The position numbers and the translations under genes were made by a program. This document shows, piece by piece, positions 1 through 6,922 of a stretch of 9,993 bases of DNA. This stretch comes from JAHRVQ01 sp046290215 (GTDB lineage Bacteria; Pseudomonadota; Gammaproteobacteria; Pseudomonadales; Azotimanducaceae). Numbering within the stretch: the stretch's first letter is position 1; the number at the start of each line of letters is the position of its first letter. The notes under the pieces are model-generated. The model did not search any database and was not told where the DNA came from. It saw only the letters and a list, made by a program, of their open reading frames with translations. The stretch is taken from NCBI GenBank assembly GCA_046290215.1, contig JBKAGC010000135.1, positions 1-9,993 on the forward strand. The letters run 5' to 3'.

Positions 1-1769
1 TTCGACCAGATTGTTTGCCCCTGGGCATCGTGCATTTCATTGGCCTCCCCAGTACCTCGTACAGAGTTTCCAATCAAGATGCGCTCGGCCTCAAGCAAAA
101 GTACCCGCGGTATGGGTTGTTCCGTGGCGGCCAAGTTCTTAATCATCTGGCGGCGCCATATACCCGGTAGTATGCCCGCATCCAGGGGCGGGGTTAACCA
201 CTGCCCGGCAATCAGGATAAACACATTGCTAATGGCGCCTTCGGCCAGTTGCTCAGAGGTATTCAGATACAAGGCCTCGGCATAACCTTGTGCTAGCGCG
301 GCCTTAAAACCGGCATCATAATGCGCTCGACAATCGGTCTTGTGGTATTGGTAAGGTTCACCGGCATCAACGCGATAGTTTTCTAATAAGAGTTGAAGAG
401 GCTTTTCACCCCAGCCTGGGGTTTTCAGAGCCACGCTACTCAGAGCCAGAACGCCCTGATTAGAAACGGCAATGCGCACCCGCGTTGGTCCAGAGAAGTC
501 GCTTGCTGCCGACATAAGTGCCGCCCTGACCTCAGCCGCCTCAACCGCAATGGAAAAGAACTGACAAGACGCTAATAAGCGCTCCAGATGTTCTTCCAGA
601 TAGTGATAATCACCTTGCCACAACAAGGTTTCAAAAATTTCAGAGTGTTTGGCCCGATAGTTCAAGAACTCTCCTTTCAGCAAACATTCCGCCCACTCTG
701 CTTGATCTGCAGAGTGACTCACCACACCACTACCAATACCTAACTCTACCTGGGGCGATTCACCTGAGTGTCCATCTACCACCAGGGTTCGAATGGCTAC
801 ATTCAATTGGAAATCTCCGCCGGGAAGAAACACGCCCACACTGCCGGTGTAGGCTTTTCTTGGCCCGGACTCTAACTCCCGAATCACTTCCATGGCACGC
901 ACCTTAGGCGTTCCCGTAATAGAGCCAGCAGGAAAGGTTGCCGCCAAAATGTCCGCCAGGGTGACATGCTCCAGCAGCTCACCCTGTACCCGGCTCACCA
1001 TCTGGTGCAGCGAACGGAATCGCCTGGTAGCAAACAGCTCGGGCGTTTGAACCGACTGCGGCTTGCACACCTTAGATAGGTCGTTGCGCATTAGGTCTAC
1101 AATCATGACGTTTTCAGCGCGATTTTTTACATCATTGCGCAGCCACTCACTCTGGAGCAGATCATCAGCGTAACTCTTACCCCTTGCCGCCGTGCCCTTC
1201 ATGGGCTCGGAATAAATCACATCGCCTTGACGCTGCAAGAACAGCTCTGGAGATAACGAAATCACCTCGAGACCATCATGCTCCACATAGGCAGCGTAAG
1301 GCATTGGGTGGCTACGTTCTAGCTCGCAGAACAAACTTAAACCATCAATCAGGCCAGTGATGTCGGCGCGAAAACTGTAATTGGCCTGGTAAAGGTCCCC
1401 TTGCAAGATTAACTCGTGCAGCCTGGCGAAACCTGCCTCATAGTCTTGCTGTTGAATTCTTGGCTGTAACTTGACTGTGCCATGTTCCCTCTCAGGCAGC
1501 GGTCCAAGGTCATACTGCCTTGTTGCCAACATGGTCACTAAGGGGAACGACGAATCATTCCAGGCGCCTTCATTGACGGTAAGATGACCATCAAAGGCTG
1601 CTGCAGCTTCATAAGCAATCCACCCTGCAATTAAATAACCGCTCTGTTGCAGCCGCTCAACCTCCGCCAGCACCTGCATCACATCTTCGGGCCGAGTGGC
1701 GTTAAGAACCACCTCTGGCGAATCGCAATACCAGTACTGCGCTTCGCTATGCTTAACGTAAAATTTCAA
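1..1769 (-). CDS. pabB: Bifunctional aminodeoxychorismate synthase component I / 4-amino-4-deoxychorismate lyase (PabB-PabC fusion), 3' end cut by window edge
   Basis: Folate pathway enzyme of the cytosol. The PabB half converts chorismate plus ammonia to 4-amino-4-deoxychorismate, and the PLP-dependent PabC half releases pyruvate to give p-aminobenzoate. The frame is open from a TTG at 1769 to base 1 (589 codons), with no internal stop. Seen in the N-terminal half: GWIAYEAA near residue 50, SPELFL, PMKGT at 189-193 (Lys191 is the lysine that marks PabB rather than TrpE, which has Ala there), a DLMRNDLSKVC block, and PAGSITGTPK at 280-289. From about residue 385 a class IV aminotransferase domain follows: FETLLW, the likely PLP lysine Lys477 in HKTDCR, then EGAISNVF and LPGIWRR. 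The GNSVRGTGE segment near the edge is close to the normal end of PabC, so few residues should be missing. Start choice: an in-frame TAG at 1782-1784 leaves TTG as the only start before residue 30, though its Shine-Dalgarno is poor. It lies 34 bases after the TerB-like gene. No glutaminase (PabA) domain is present, so ammonia must come from a separate subunit. Confidence 0.93.
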   Translation of the reverse strand, partial: MKFYVKHSEAQYWYCDSPEVVLNATRPEDVMQVLAEVERLQQSGYLIAGWIAYEAAAAFDGHLTVNEGAWNDSSFPLVTMLATRQYDLGPLPEREHGTVKLQPRIQQQDYEAGFARLHELILQGDLYQANYSFRADITGLIDGLSLFCELERSHPMPYAAYVEHDGLEVISLSPELFLQRQGDVIYSEPMKGTAARGKSYADDLLQSEWLRNDVKNRAENVMIVDLMRNDLSKVCKPQSVQTPELFATRRFRSLHQMVSRVQGELLEHVTLADILAATFPAGSITGTPKVRAMEVIRELESGPRKAYTGSVGVFLPGGDFQLNVAIRTLVVDGHSGESPQVELGIGSGVVSHSADQAEWAECLLKGEFLNYRAKHSEIFETLLWQGDYHYLEEHLERLLASCQFFSIAVEAAEVRAALMSAASDFSGPTRVRIAVSNQGVLALSSVALKTPGWGEKPLQLLLENYRVDAGEPYQYHKTDCRAHYDAGFKAALAQGYAEALYLNTSEQLAEGAISNVFILIAGQWLTPPLDAGILPGIWRRQMIKNLAATEQPIPRVLLLEAERILIGNSVRGTGEANEMHDAQGQTIWS

Positions 1770-1803
1770 CTTGAAAACTAACTATCGTGTTTTGGCTAAG
1801 ATT

Positions 1804-2187
1804 CTAGCGAATGATTTTGAGTTGCTGCTGGACGTCCTGCTGGGTAAACCCAAGTGCGCTGGCAATTTTGCCAATACGCTGCATTTCCGCAGATTCTATT
1901 GAATCATCGGCACGACCGATCATGATGCAGGCATTGAGGATTTGCTGACAAAAGTCCGCGGTAAGGTCGGTACGGGTTTGTTCCAGGGTCTGCACAAATT
2001 CATCCCAATCATCCACTTCTATGCTCGCCGCAACCACCTCATCGGCACTGGGTAACACGCCGCTAATTTGTTCAATAACGGTCAGTTGGGCAGCAATCTC
2101 GCGACTATCAAGGTCACCATCCGCCATTGCGACTGCGGCAAGGCATTGGCACAACAGGGCTCGACCTTCTTTATCAGTTGCCTGCAT
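1804..2187 (-). CDS. TerB-like (tellurite resistance TerB family fold) small protein
   Basis: A 127-residue acidic, helical, soluble protein with no signal peptide or membrane segment. Two similar halves are visible: an N-terminal AMADGDLDSRE segment (residues about 20-30) and a C-terminal IGRADDSIESAEMQRIGKIA segment (about 90-110). Both have the 'A-D-G/D-x-(I/L)-x-x-x-E' pattern of the TerB/DjlA N-terminal helical domain, which can bind metal through its acidic residues. Full length compares well with stand-alone TerB-like proteins (about 120-150). The family role is not settled: tellurite resistance is known only for the ter operon, and no other ter gene is here, so I do not assign that function. 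It sits 10 bases after the DUF385 gene and 34 bases before pabBC on the same strand, and looks translationally coupled to the upstream gene. Confidence 0.8.
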   Translation of the reverse strand: MQATDKEGRALLCQCLAAVAMADGDLDSREIAAQLTVIEQISGVLPSADEVVAASIEVDDWDEFVQTLEQTRTDLTADFCQQILNACIMIGRADDSIESAEMQRIGKIASALGFTQQDVQQQLKIIR

Positions 2188-2194
2188 GAGCGAA

Positions 2195-2199
2195 CTCCT
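2195..2199 (-). promoter_or_regulatory. Strong Shine-Dalgarno AGGAG of the TerB-like gene, overlapping the upstream stop codon
   Basis: On the minus strand the sequence reads TAGGAG, then TTCGCTC and ATG. The TAG (2200-2198) is the stop codon of the DUF385 gene, and AGGAG is a consensus ribosome site 7 bases before the TerB-like ATG at 2187. This fixes that start and suggests ribosomes finishing the first gene reinitiate on the second. Confidence 0.7.
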
Positions 2200-2638
2200 A
2201 CACCGGGTCCAGTATCACCACGGGAATCTGCCGTTCGGTGTTGTTTTGGTAATCCACATAAGGCGGATAGACATTGATCATATGCGCCCAGATCTGGTCG
2301 CGCTCTGCGCCCTCGGCAACTCGCGCCCTGGCATGGAAATGGCGCTTACCAACCTGAATCTCACAGTTTGGTTGGGCCTCAAGATTTAGGTACCAGAGTG
2401 GATGAGTCGCCATACCACCTTTGGAAGCGATGATCACAAAACTGTCCCCATGTTCACCGTAGATTAGCGGCGCTAGCCTCGGTTCGCCGCTCTTTCTGCC
2501 CTGGGTGGTCAAGAGCAGAGTGGGTAAAACACCGGGGCCGCCCAACTCACTGGAGTCCCAATGCTCGGCTTTCTCTGGATCTGTTTGATAAAGCTCTATA
2601 TGCGCCGCGATCCAGGGAATTTCGCTGAAGTTCGCCAT
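2198..2638 (-). CDS. Nitroreductase/quinone reductase family deazaflavin-type oxidoreductase (DUF385, F420H2_quin_red fold)
   Basis: A 146-residue cytosolic split-barrel flavin/deazaflavin-type protein resembling mycobacterial Ddn and related FDOR proteins. Seen from the ATG at 2638: LLLTTQGRKSG (about 41-51), APLIY (56-60), SKGG (72-75), HPLWYLNL (79-86) and YPPYVDYQ (124-131). These are the conserved blocks of the family in their usual order and spacing; SKGG and the C-terminal tyrosines lie at the cofactor/substrate pocket in Ddn. The frame extends upstream to 2731 (177 residues), but those 31 residues do not resemble the family, would overlap the divergent MFS gene, and lie upstream of the candidate promoter. 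The ATG at 2638 has GAGAG (2652-2648) 9 bases before it. It is the first gene of the probable leftward operon. Well-studied members use F420; whether this organism makes F420, or the protein binds FMN, FAD or heme, cannot be seen here. Substrate unknown. Confidence 0.85.
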   Translation of the reverse strand: MANFSEIPWIAAHIELYQTDPEKAEHWDSSELGGPGVLPTLLLTTQGRKSGEPRLAPLIYGEHGDSFVIIASKGGMATHPLWYLNLEAQPNCEIQVGKRHFHARARVAEGAERDQIWAHMINVYPPYVDYQNNTERQIPVVILDPV

Positions 2639-2673
2639 TTTAAGCAACTCTCTTGTAGTATCGATTGATTCGC

Positions 2674-2702
2674 AGAATAAAGCGTAACCATGCAGGGGTA
2701 AA
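2674..2702 (-). promoter_or_regulatory. Candidate sigma70-type promoter for the leftward DUF385-TerB-pabBC operon
   Basis: On the minus strand, TTTACC (2702-2697) and TATTCT (2679-2674) are separated by exactly 17 bases, each matching four of six consensus positions. Transcription would begin near 2667, about 29 bases before the ATG at 2638. The -35 element overlaps the Shine-Dalgarno of the divergent MFS gene. Found by eye; weak matches of this quality occur by chance. Confidence 0.3.
2694..2698 (+). promoter_or_regulatory. Shine-Dalgarno supporting the GTG start of the MFS transporter
   Basis: AGGGG lies 10 bases before GTG at 2709. An in-frame TAA at 2685-2687 means no earlier start is possible, and the next ATG (2769) falls inside the first membrane helix. 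GTG at 2709 is therefore the best start. Confidence 0.55.
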
Positions 2703-2708
2703 GCAAGC

Positions 2709-3944
2709 GTGAAGGTTTCTGGTTCGGCCACTCAACTCGCAGCGGCTAATAATCCGTATCGTTGGGTTATGCTGCTGGGCGTTTGGTTATTGTATTTTTC
2801 GTTCGGCCTTGCGGTGACCTGCATCGCACCGCTGGTGGAGCCAATCAAGGCGGACCTGAACATTAGTTACACTGCCATCGGTATCATCCTTGGCATCTGG
2901 CAGTTCGTATACATTGGCTCGGCCATCCCCTGTGGCATCTTGTTAGATAAACTTGGTGCCCGGCTAGCTTTGATTATTGGTGGCGGTATCATCACCACAT
3001 CTATGTGCTTGCGGGCTTACGCACCGGATTTTGCCTCAATGGTGCTCGCCGTGATGCTGTTTGGCGTGGGTGGACCAATCATATCTGCCGGGGCACCGAA
3101 ACTCATTGCGGAACTCTTCCAAGGGTCAGGCAGGGGGCTAGCTATGGGTATCTATATGACTGGGCCAGCCATAGGCGGCATCATTTCCTTAACCCTGACC
3201 CACTCTTTACTCCTGCCCAGCCTCGACAATGACTGGCGCCAGATCATGTTACTGTGGGCTGGAATATGCGCGTTTTGTACTGTCACCTGGGCAGCCATTT
3301 CCTATTCCAACAAACCACTCACCATTGCCGAGAGCAGCACCGAACAACCACAGGGACAACTCAAGGTCATCGCCATGATCATCCGCGAACCAGCGGTTCT
3401 AATCGTTATGCTGATGAGTGTTGGGGTATTTTTTATTAATCACGGTTTAAACAACTGGTTGCCAGAACTGCTTCGGTCTGAAGGCATGAGCCAAACCCAG
3501 GCAGGGTACTGGTCGGCGATACCTACCATCATCGGTATTGCTGGCTCCCTATTGATCCCCCGCCTTGCCACACCGGAGCGGCGCTTCAACATCCTAATTG
3601 GGTTAAGCCTGGCGGCCATGGCCGCGAGCTTTTTGCTTCAGTACCAGGAACCAACGATTTTGTTTCTCGGCCTGTTCTTGCAAGGGGTGGCCCGCTCGGC
3701 TCTGATGACCATTTTGATCCTGACGCTGGTAGAACTTCCTGCCATTGGTGAACGCTACGCCGGCGTAGCTAGCGGGTTCTTCTTTTCTGCTGCAGAAGTT
3801 GGCGGCGTGCTTGGCCCGGTATCACTGGGATTGCTTTACGATTTTAGTCACAGCTTTACGCTAAGTTTGTACCTGGTAAGTTTTGTTGCGCTATTGACCA
3901 CACTGGGTGCAGTGCGGCTGAAAGGTCTAGCGAGAGAAAGCTAG
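2709..3944 (+). CDS. Major facilitator superfamily transporter, CynX/NimT-like
   Basis: A 411-residue inner-membrane secondary transporter of normal MFS length. About twelve hydrophobic helices can be traced, roughly at 18-40, 54-74, 84-104, 108-130, 144-166, 178-198, 228-246, 266-286, 293-311, 315-340, 350-375 and 383-403. A hydrophilic loop at about 200-225 divides the two six-helix halves. The loop between helices 2 and 3 carries the MFS signature (G76, D80, K81, G83, R85). The stretches around GAPKLIAELF (128-137), GRGLAMGIYMTGPAIGG (141-157) and LNNWLPELLR (247-256) resemble the CynX/NimT branch (cyanate, 2-nitroimidazole and related anion carriers). That subfamily assignment rests on memory of the family and is less sure than MFS itself. 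Substrate unknown. The gene is divergent from the DUF385 operon across 70 bases, and its stop codon interlocks with that of the convergent kinase. Confidence 0.9.
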   Translation: MKVSGSATQLAAANNPYRWVMLLGVWLLYFSFGLAVTCIAPLVEPIKADLNISYTAIGIILGIWQFVYIGSAIPCGILLDKLGARLALIIGGGIITTSMCLRAYAPDFASMVLAVMLFGVGGPIISAGAPKLIAELFQGSGRGLAMGIYMTGPAIGGIISLTLTHSLLLPSLDNDWRQIMLLWAGICAFCTVTWAAISYSNKPLTIAESSTEQPQGQLKVIAMIIREPAVLIVMLMSVGVFFINHGLNNWLPELLRSEGMSQTQAGYWSAIPTIIGIAGSLLIPRLATPERRFNILIGLSLAAMAASFLLQYQEPTILFLGLFLQGVARSALMTILILTLVELPAIGERYAGVASGFFFSAAEVGGVLGPVSLGLLYDFSHSFTLSLYLVSFVALLTTLGAVRLKGLARES

Positions 3945-3946
3945 GC
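3925..3946. other. Small inverted repeat (possible stem-loop) at the convergent MFS/kinase gene ends
   Basis: CTAGC (3927-3931) and GCTAG (3940-3944) are perfect inverted copies around an 8-base loop. In the plus-strand RNA the stem extends by a U-G and a G-C pair to 7 pairs. It covers the MFS stop codon and the last codon region of the kinase. No U tract follows on either strand (only a three-T run on the minus side), so it is not a convincing intrinsic terminator, but it is the only hairpin I see where two transcripts meet. Confidence 0.35.
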
Positions 3947-6850
3947 GCGGCGAACTTTAAGCCCGTCTAACAAGCGGCGCAGTGTGTTCAAGTTAAAGGG
4001 CTTGTTCAGCAAACCAACCACAATTGGATATTTTGCTTGATCAAAAGTGAAATCAGGTCGCCCTGTGGCAAGCACCACCTCAGGGACAGTCTGATCGAGC
4101 TGTTGTAACGCCTCAACCAGTTCAAGGCCGCCAAGAACTGGCATGGTCAGGTCAGTAATGACCAGATCAAAAGGTGAATCTGCTTGCTCTATTGCCGTCA
4201 AGGCTTCCCGTCCATTACCCGCCACATCTACAGACAGGCCTAGTTTGGTCAACATGATCTGGAGAAACTCTCTCACACCTTCTTCGTCGTCCACCACTAA
4301 TACCCGACCGACAAATGACTCATCTGCAGGCGGGGATTCCTCCGCAACGTGCCTCTTGTGCCTGGCCCCGTCTTTGAGCAAAGGTAAAACAACCCGGAAC
4401 TCAGCGCCCCCTAAAGGCGAAGTGACACAAGCAACGGTACCGGCAAACTCCTGAACAATACTAAAAACCATAGACAAACCAATACCCGTACCCTTGCCAA
4501 TGTCTTTGGTAGTGAAGAAAGGGTCAAATATCCGCTCAACAATGTCTTCTGGGACACCAGGACCGTTGTCCTGGATACGCAACACCAGCGCCTGATCTAC
4601 AACCGAGAACTCCGCTCGTATTCTTCTTGTGAGCTGTTCCTCCGTGGCATCCCGGGCGTTAGACAACAGATTCATTAGAATTTGTTGCAGCTTACCCTCG
4701 TGCCCGCTCAATCGCGCCGATGAAGGTACGTTCGAAACCATTTCGACACTAACGCCCTGACGACGATAAATTTCATCAACAAAACCGATGGTATCTCGCA
4801 AAATCGGCTCGGCTGAAAATGACTCCTTCACCGCCGCATCAACATGGGACAATGAGCGCAGCCCTTTGACGATTTTTTCTATGCGCCTGGCCGAGTCATC
4901 CATCTTCCCCATCAACTCGCTGAGTTCACGGGGATCTGACCGTCCAGAATTTAGCTGCTGCTGCACGATATCCAAAAATCCGCGAATAATCGTCAGAGGG
5001 TTATTTACCTCATGACCAACTCCAGATGCGAGTTCGCCAATGGACGCAAGGCGCGCCTGATGACTCGCCAGTGCCTTTTGATTTTCCAGCTCTCGTCGAG
5101 TGATAATTTCCTGGCTAACATCTGAGGCAATACCCAGTACTTCCTGAGTACTTCCAGCAGCGTCCCGAATCGCCCGCCCTTGTATCTGTATATATTTCTT
5201 ACGCCCATCTGGAAACTCGGTAATCACTAGCACCTCGCGAGTCTCGTTGGTATCAATCATCTCCTGTAGCGATTCCCGCAATTTTTTTTGTTCGGCTTCT
5301 GGGACGCGCTGATCCCAAAGTTCCTGCGGGACGGTTTCTCCTGGCGGATACTCTAACAACTCATACAAACTGTCTGAAAAGGTCCAGGATTTAGCGGCGA
5401 AGTCTCTACGCCAACTACCTATTTTTAGAGTTTCGAGAATGAAACGGTTTTCAAACTGCAACTCACGATCCGAGGCGGCGGTCCTACGCTCTTTCTCTGC
5501 TAGCACAACCATGTCCACGAGCGGCTGTAAGATCTGACGTAACCCGGATTCATAGCCACCCGGACGACCATATAACGTTAAGCTACCTGGCGACTCAGTT
5601 TGAAACTGTACCCGAAACTGCAAACTACTAGTTGCACTGTGAATGCAATCAGCAACGCTCTCCGCAGTGGGCCAGGCAGTTTGCAGGCCATCGGCTATAA
5701 GTGATCCTGCCTGACTGCGGGATATCTCCACCAACTGGCGGGTGGCCTGCTGCGCTAAATCTGGCACGGCCAGGTTTCGTCCGTTTAACCCTGATATCGC
5801 CCGCGCGACACTTTCAACTTGTTTGCGCCGGGTGATGTCATAGGCTACCACATAAATCTCGCCCTCAGAGTTAACGGCTCCTGGCCAGGTTGACATGGTG
5901 GTGTCGAGATGCACCTCGGCACCATCCTGGGTATAAGTAATCAAGTCGCCTCGCCAGCTCTCCGTTGCCTGTAGCGCCAGAAGATATGGGCGTCCCTGTT
6001 GCGGTGACTCGACTTCGCGCCGTTCCGGCGTGGTCTCTAACCAGGCTAGCGATTTACGATACAAGGCAGACCGGCGAACCTTTAAAGTTTCACATAGCTT
6101 TTGGTTAGCGAATGTCACCATAAATCGCTTGTCGAGCTTTAACAACAACGCATGCTCGTCCAGACAATTTAGATAAAACTCTAACTCCTGATGCTGGAGA
6201 TAACGTTGCTTGATGTCAGCGCTGGAAACATCTCGGCAAGTGATTACTGCCTGAGATATCCAACCGGTAGCGTCTCGCACCACATTGCGCTGGATTGCCG
6301 CGGTAAATTTCTCACCATTGTGGCGTCGCAGCTCAACTTCTAATTGCAAATCAGAGAAATCCTCAATGGCTTGACGCCACGCCGGTGCTTCCGCCGCATC
6401 AACAAAACCAATCACCCAGTGCGCCTCAGAGGATCCTAGAATTTCCGCTCGGCTCGAACCTAACAGATTCACCATCGCTTGATTGACAAACGTGACCAGA
6501 GAATCTTCGCCAGATTCACCAGTAAAAGTTATCACCATAACCCCTTCGGGTATGCGATCTGCAACTTGATCCACCAGCAGCATAATGTCAGAGTGAGGTG
6601 GATGCGCTGCCGACTGATGACAACAGGCAACGACTTGTTCGCCATTAGGCTCGAGACATATTCTGCGAGACCTCAACCCGAGCTTGCTATCATTATAGAT
6701 ATAGAGCATCTCGTGCTTTGCGCCTGTTTCCTGACACCAACGGCCGTGATGTTGCAGGCGCGCTACCAGCCCCTGAGGTAAATCAAGACGATCCATCCCA
6801 TCCAATGAAAACTGGAAAGTCTGCGTGCCGCTTTCTAAGAACTGACTCAT
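3941..6850 (-). CDS. Soluble multi-PAS hybrid sensor histidine kinase with C-terminal receiver domain
   Basis: A 969-residue two-component sensor from the ATG at 6850; no membrane segment or signal peptide is seen, so it should sense a cytosolic signal. Order: an unassigned N-terminal region (1-90), PAS-like domains at about 90-208 and 218-343 (the first ending in a typical ITCRDVS, the second in VVAYDITRRK), a degenerate GAF-like segment (345-455), a third PAS (470-585) and a HisKA dimerisation helix with phospho-acceptor His613 in GVGHEVNNPL. The HATPase follows (N box Asn731 in LLSNARDA, DNGPG at 761-765, GTGIGL at 787-792), then a receiver (848-966) with Asp854/Asp855, phospho-acceptor Asp900, Thr929 and Lys950. 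All catalytic residues are intact. The frame extends to GTG 6895 (984 residues). ATG 6850 is preferred because GAG sits 6 bases upstream, while GTG has no good ribosome site. The gene follows the monooxygenase gene on the same strand (72 bases from this ATG, 27 from the GTG), possibly co-transcribed. No DNA-binding response regulator or phosphotransfer protein is in the window, so its output is unknown. Confidence 0.92.
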   Translation of the reverse strand: MSQFLESGTQTFQFSLDGMDRLDLPQGLVARLQHHGRWCQETGAKHEMLYIYNDSKLGLRSRRICLEPNGEQVVACCHQSAAHPPHSDIMLLVDQVADRIPEGVMVITFTGESGEDSLVTFVNQAMVNLLGSSRAEILGSSEAHWVIGFVDAAEAPAWRQAIEDFSDLQLEVELRRHNGEKFTAAIQRNVVRDATGWISQAVITCRDVSSADIKQRYLQHQELEFYLNCLDEHALLLKLDKRFMVTFANQKLCETLKVRRSALYRKSLAWLETTPERREVESPQQGRPYLLALQATESWRGDLITYTQDGAEVHLDTTMSTWPGAVNSEGEIYVVAYDITRRKQVESVARAISGLNGRNLAVPDLAQQATRQLVEISRSQAGSLIADGLQTAWPTAESVADCIHSATSSLQFRVQFQTESPGSLTLYGRPGGYESGLRQILQPLVDMVVLAEKERRTAASDRELQFENRFILETLKIGSWRRDFAAKSWTFSDSLYELLEYPPGETVPQELWDQRVPEAEQKKLRESLQEMIDTNETREVLVITEFPDGRKKYIQIQGRAIRDAAGSTQEVLGIASDVSQEIITRRELENQKALASHQARLASIGELASGVGHEVNNPLTIIRGFLDIVQQQLNSGRSDPRELSELMGKMDDSARRIEKIVKGLRSLSHVDAAVKESFSAEPILRDTIGFVDEIYRRQGVSVEMVSNVPSSARLSGHEGKLQQILMNLLSNARDATEEQLTRRIRAEFSVVDQALVLRIQDNGPGVPEDIVERIFDPFFTTKDIGKGTGIGLSMVFSIVQEFAGTVACVTSPLGGAEFRVVLPLLKDGARHKRHVAEESPPADESFVGRVLVVDDEEGVREFLQIMLTKLGLSVDVAGNGREALTAIEQADSPFDLVITDLTMPVLGGLELVEALQQLDQTVPEVVLATGRPDFTFDQAKYPIVVGLLNKPFNLNTLRRLLDGLKVRRA

Positions 6851-6922
6851 CGCGAGCTCAGGGCATTGGTTAGTCTCTAAGCGCCAATAAAGCACAAATT
6901 TGAAAACTTTCGCAAGCCAGTT

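Noticed and set aside
40..575. Plus-strand open frames opposite pabBC
   Set aside because: They lie antisense to strongly conserved PabC-domain codons, their translations have no domain-like features, and no ribosome sites are evident.
1804..2187. Tellurite-resistance role for the TerB-like protein
   Set aside because: Only the fold pattern is seen; no other ter gene is nearby and TerB-like domains occur in many unrelated contexts.
2021..2389. Plus-strand 122-codon frame opposite the TerB-like and DUF385 genes
   Set aside because: It crosses two clearly real minus-strand genes and its junction; composition looks like a reverse-strand shadow.
2653..2681. TTGTAG...AATAAA as a promoter for the MFS gene
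   Set aside because: Only three and four of six positions match, too weak to list as a feature.
2639..2731. Longer 177-residue version of the DUF385 protein starting at 2731
   Set aside because: The extra 31 residues do not resemble the family, overlap the start of the divergent MFS gene, and lie upstream of the candidate promoter; the ATG at 2638 has its own ribosome site.
6851..6895. GTG start for the kinase 15 codons upstream
   Set aside because: Possible, but no ribosome site precedes the GTG, whereas the ATG at 6850 has GAG six bases upstream; kept as the alternative only.
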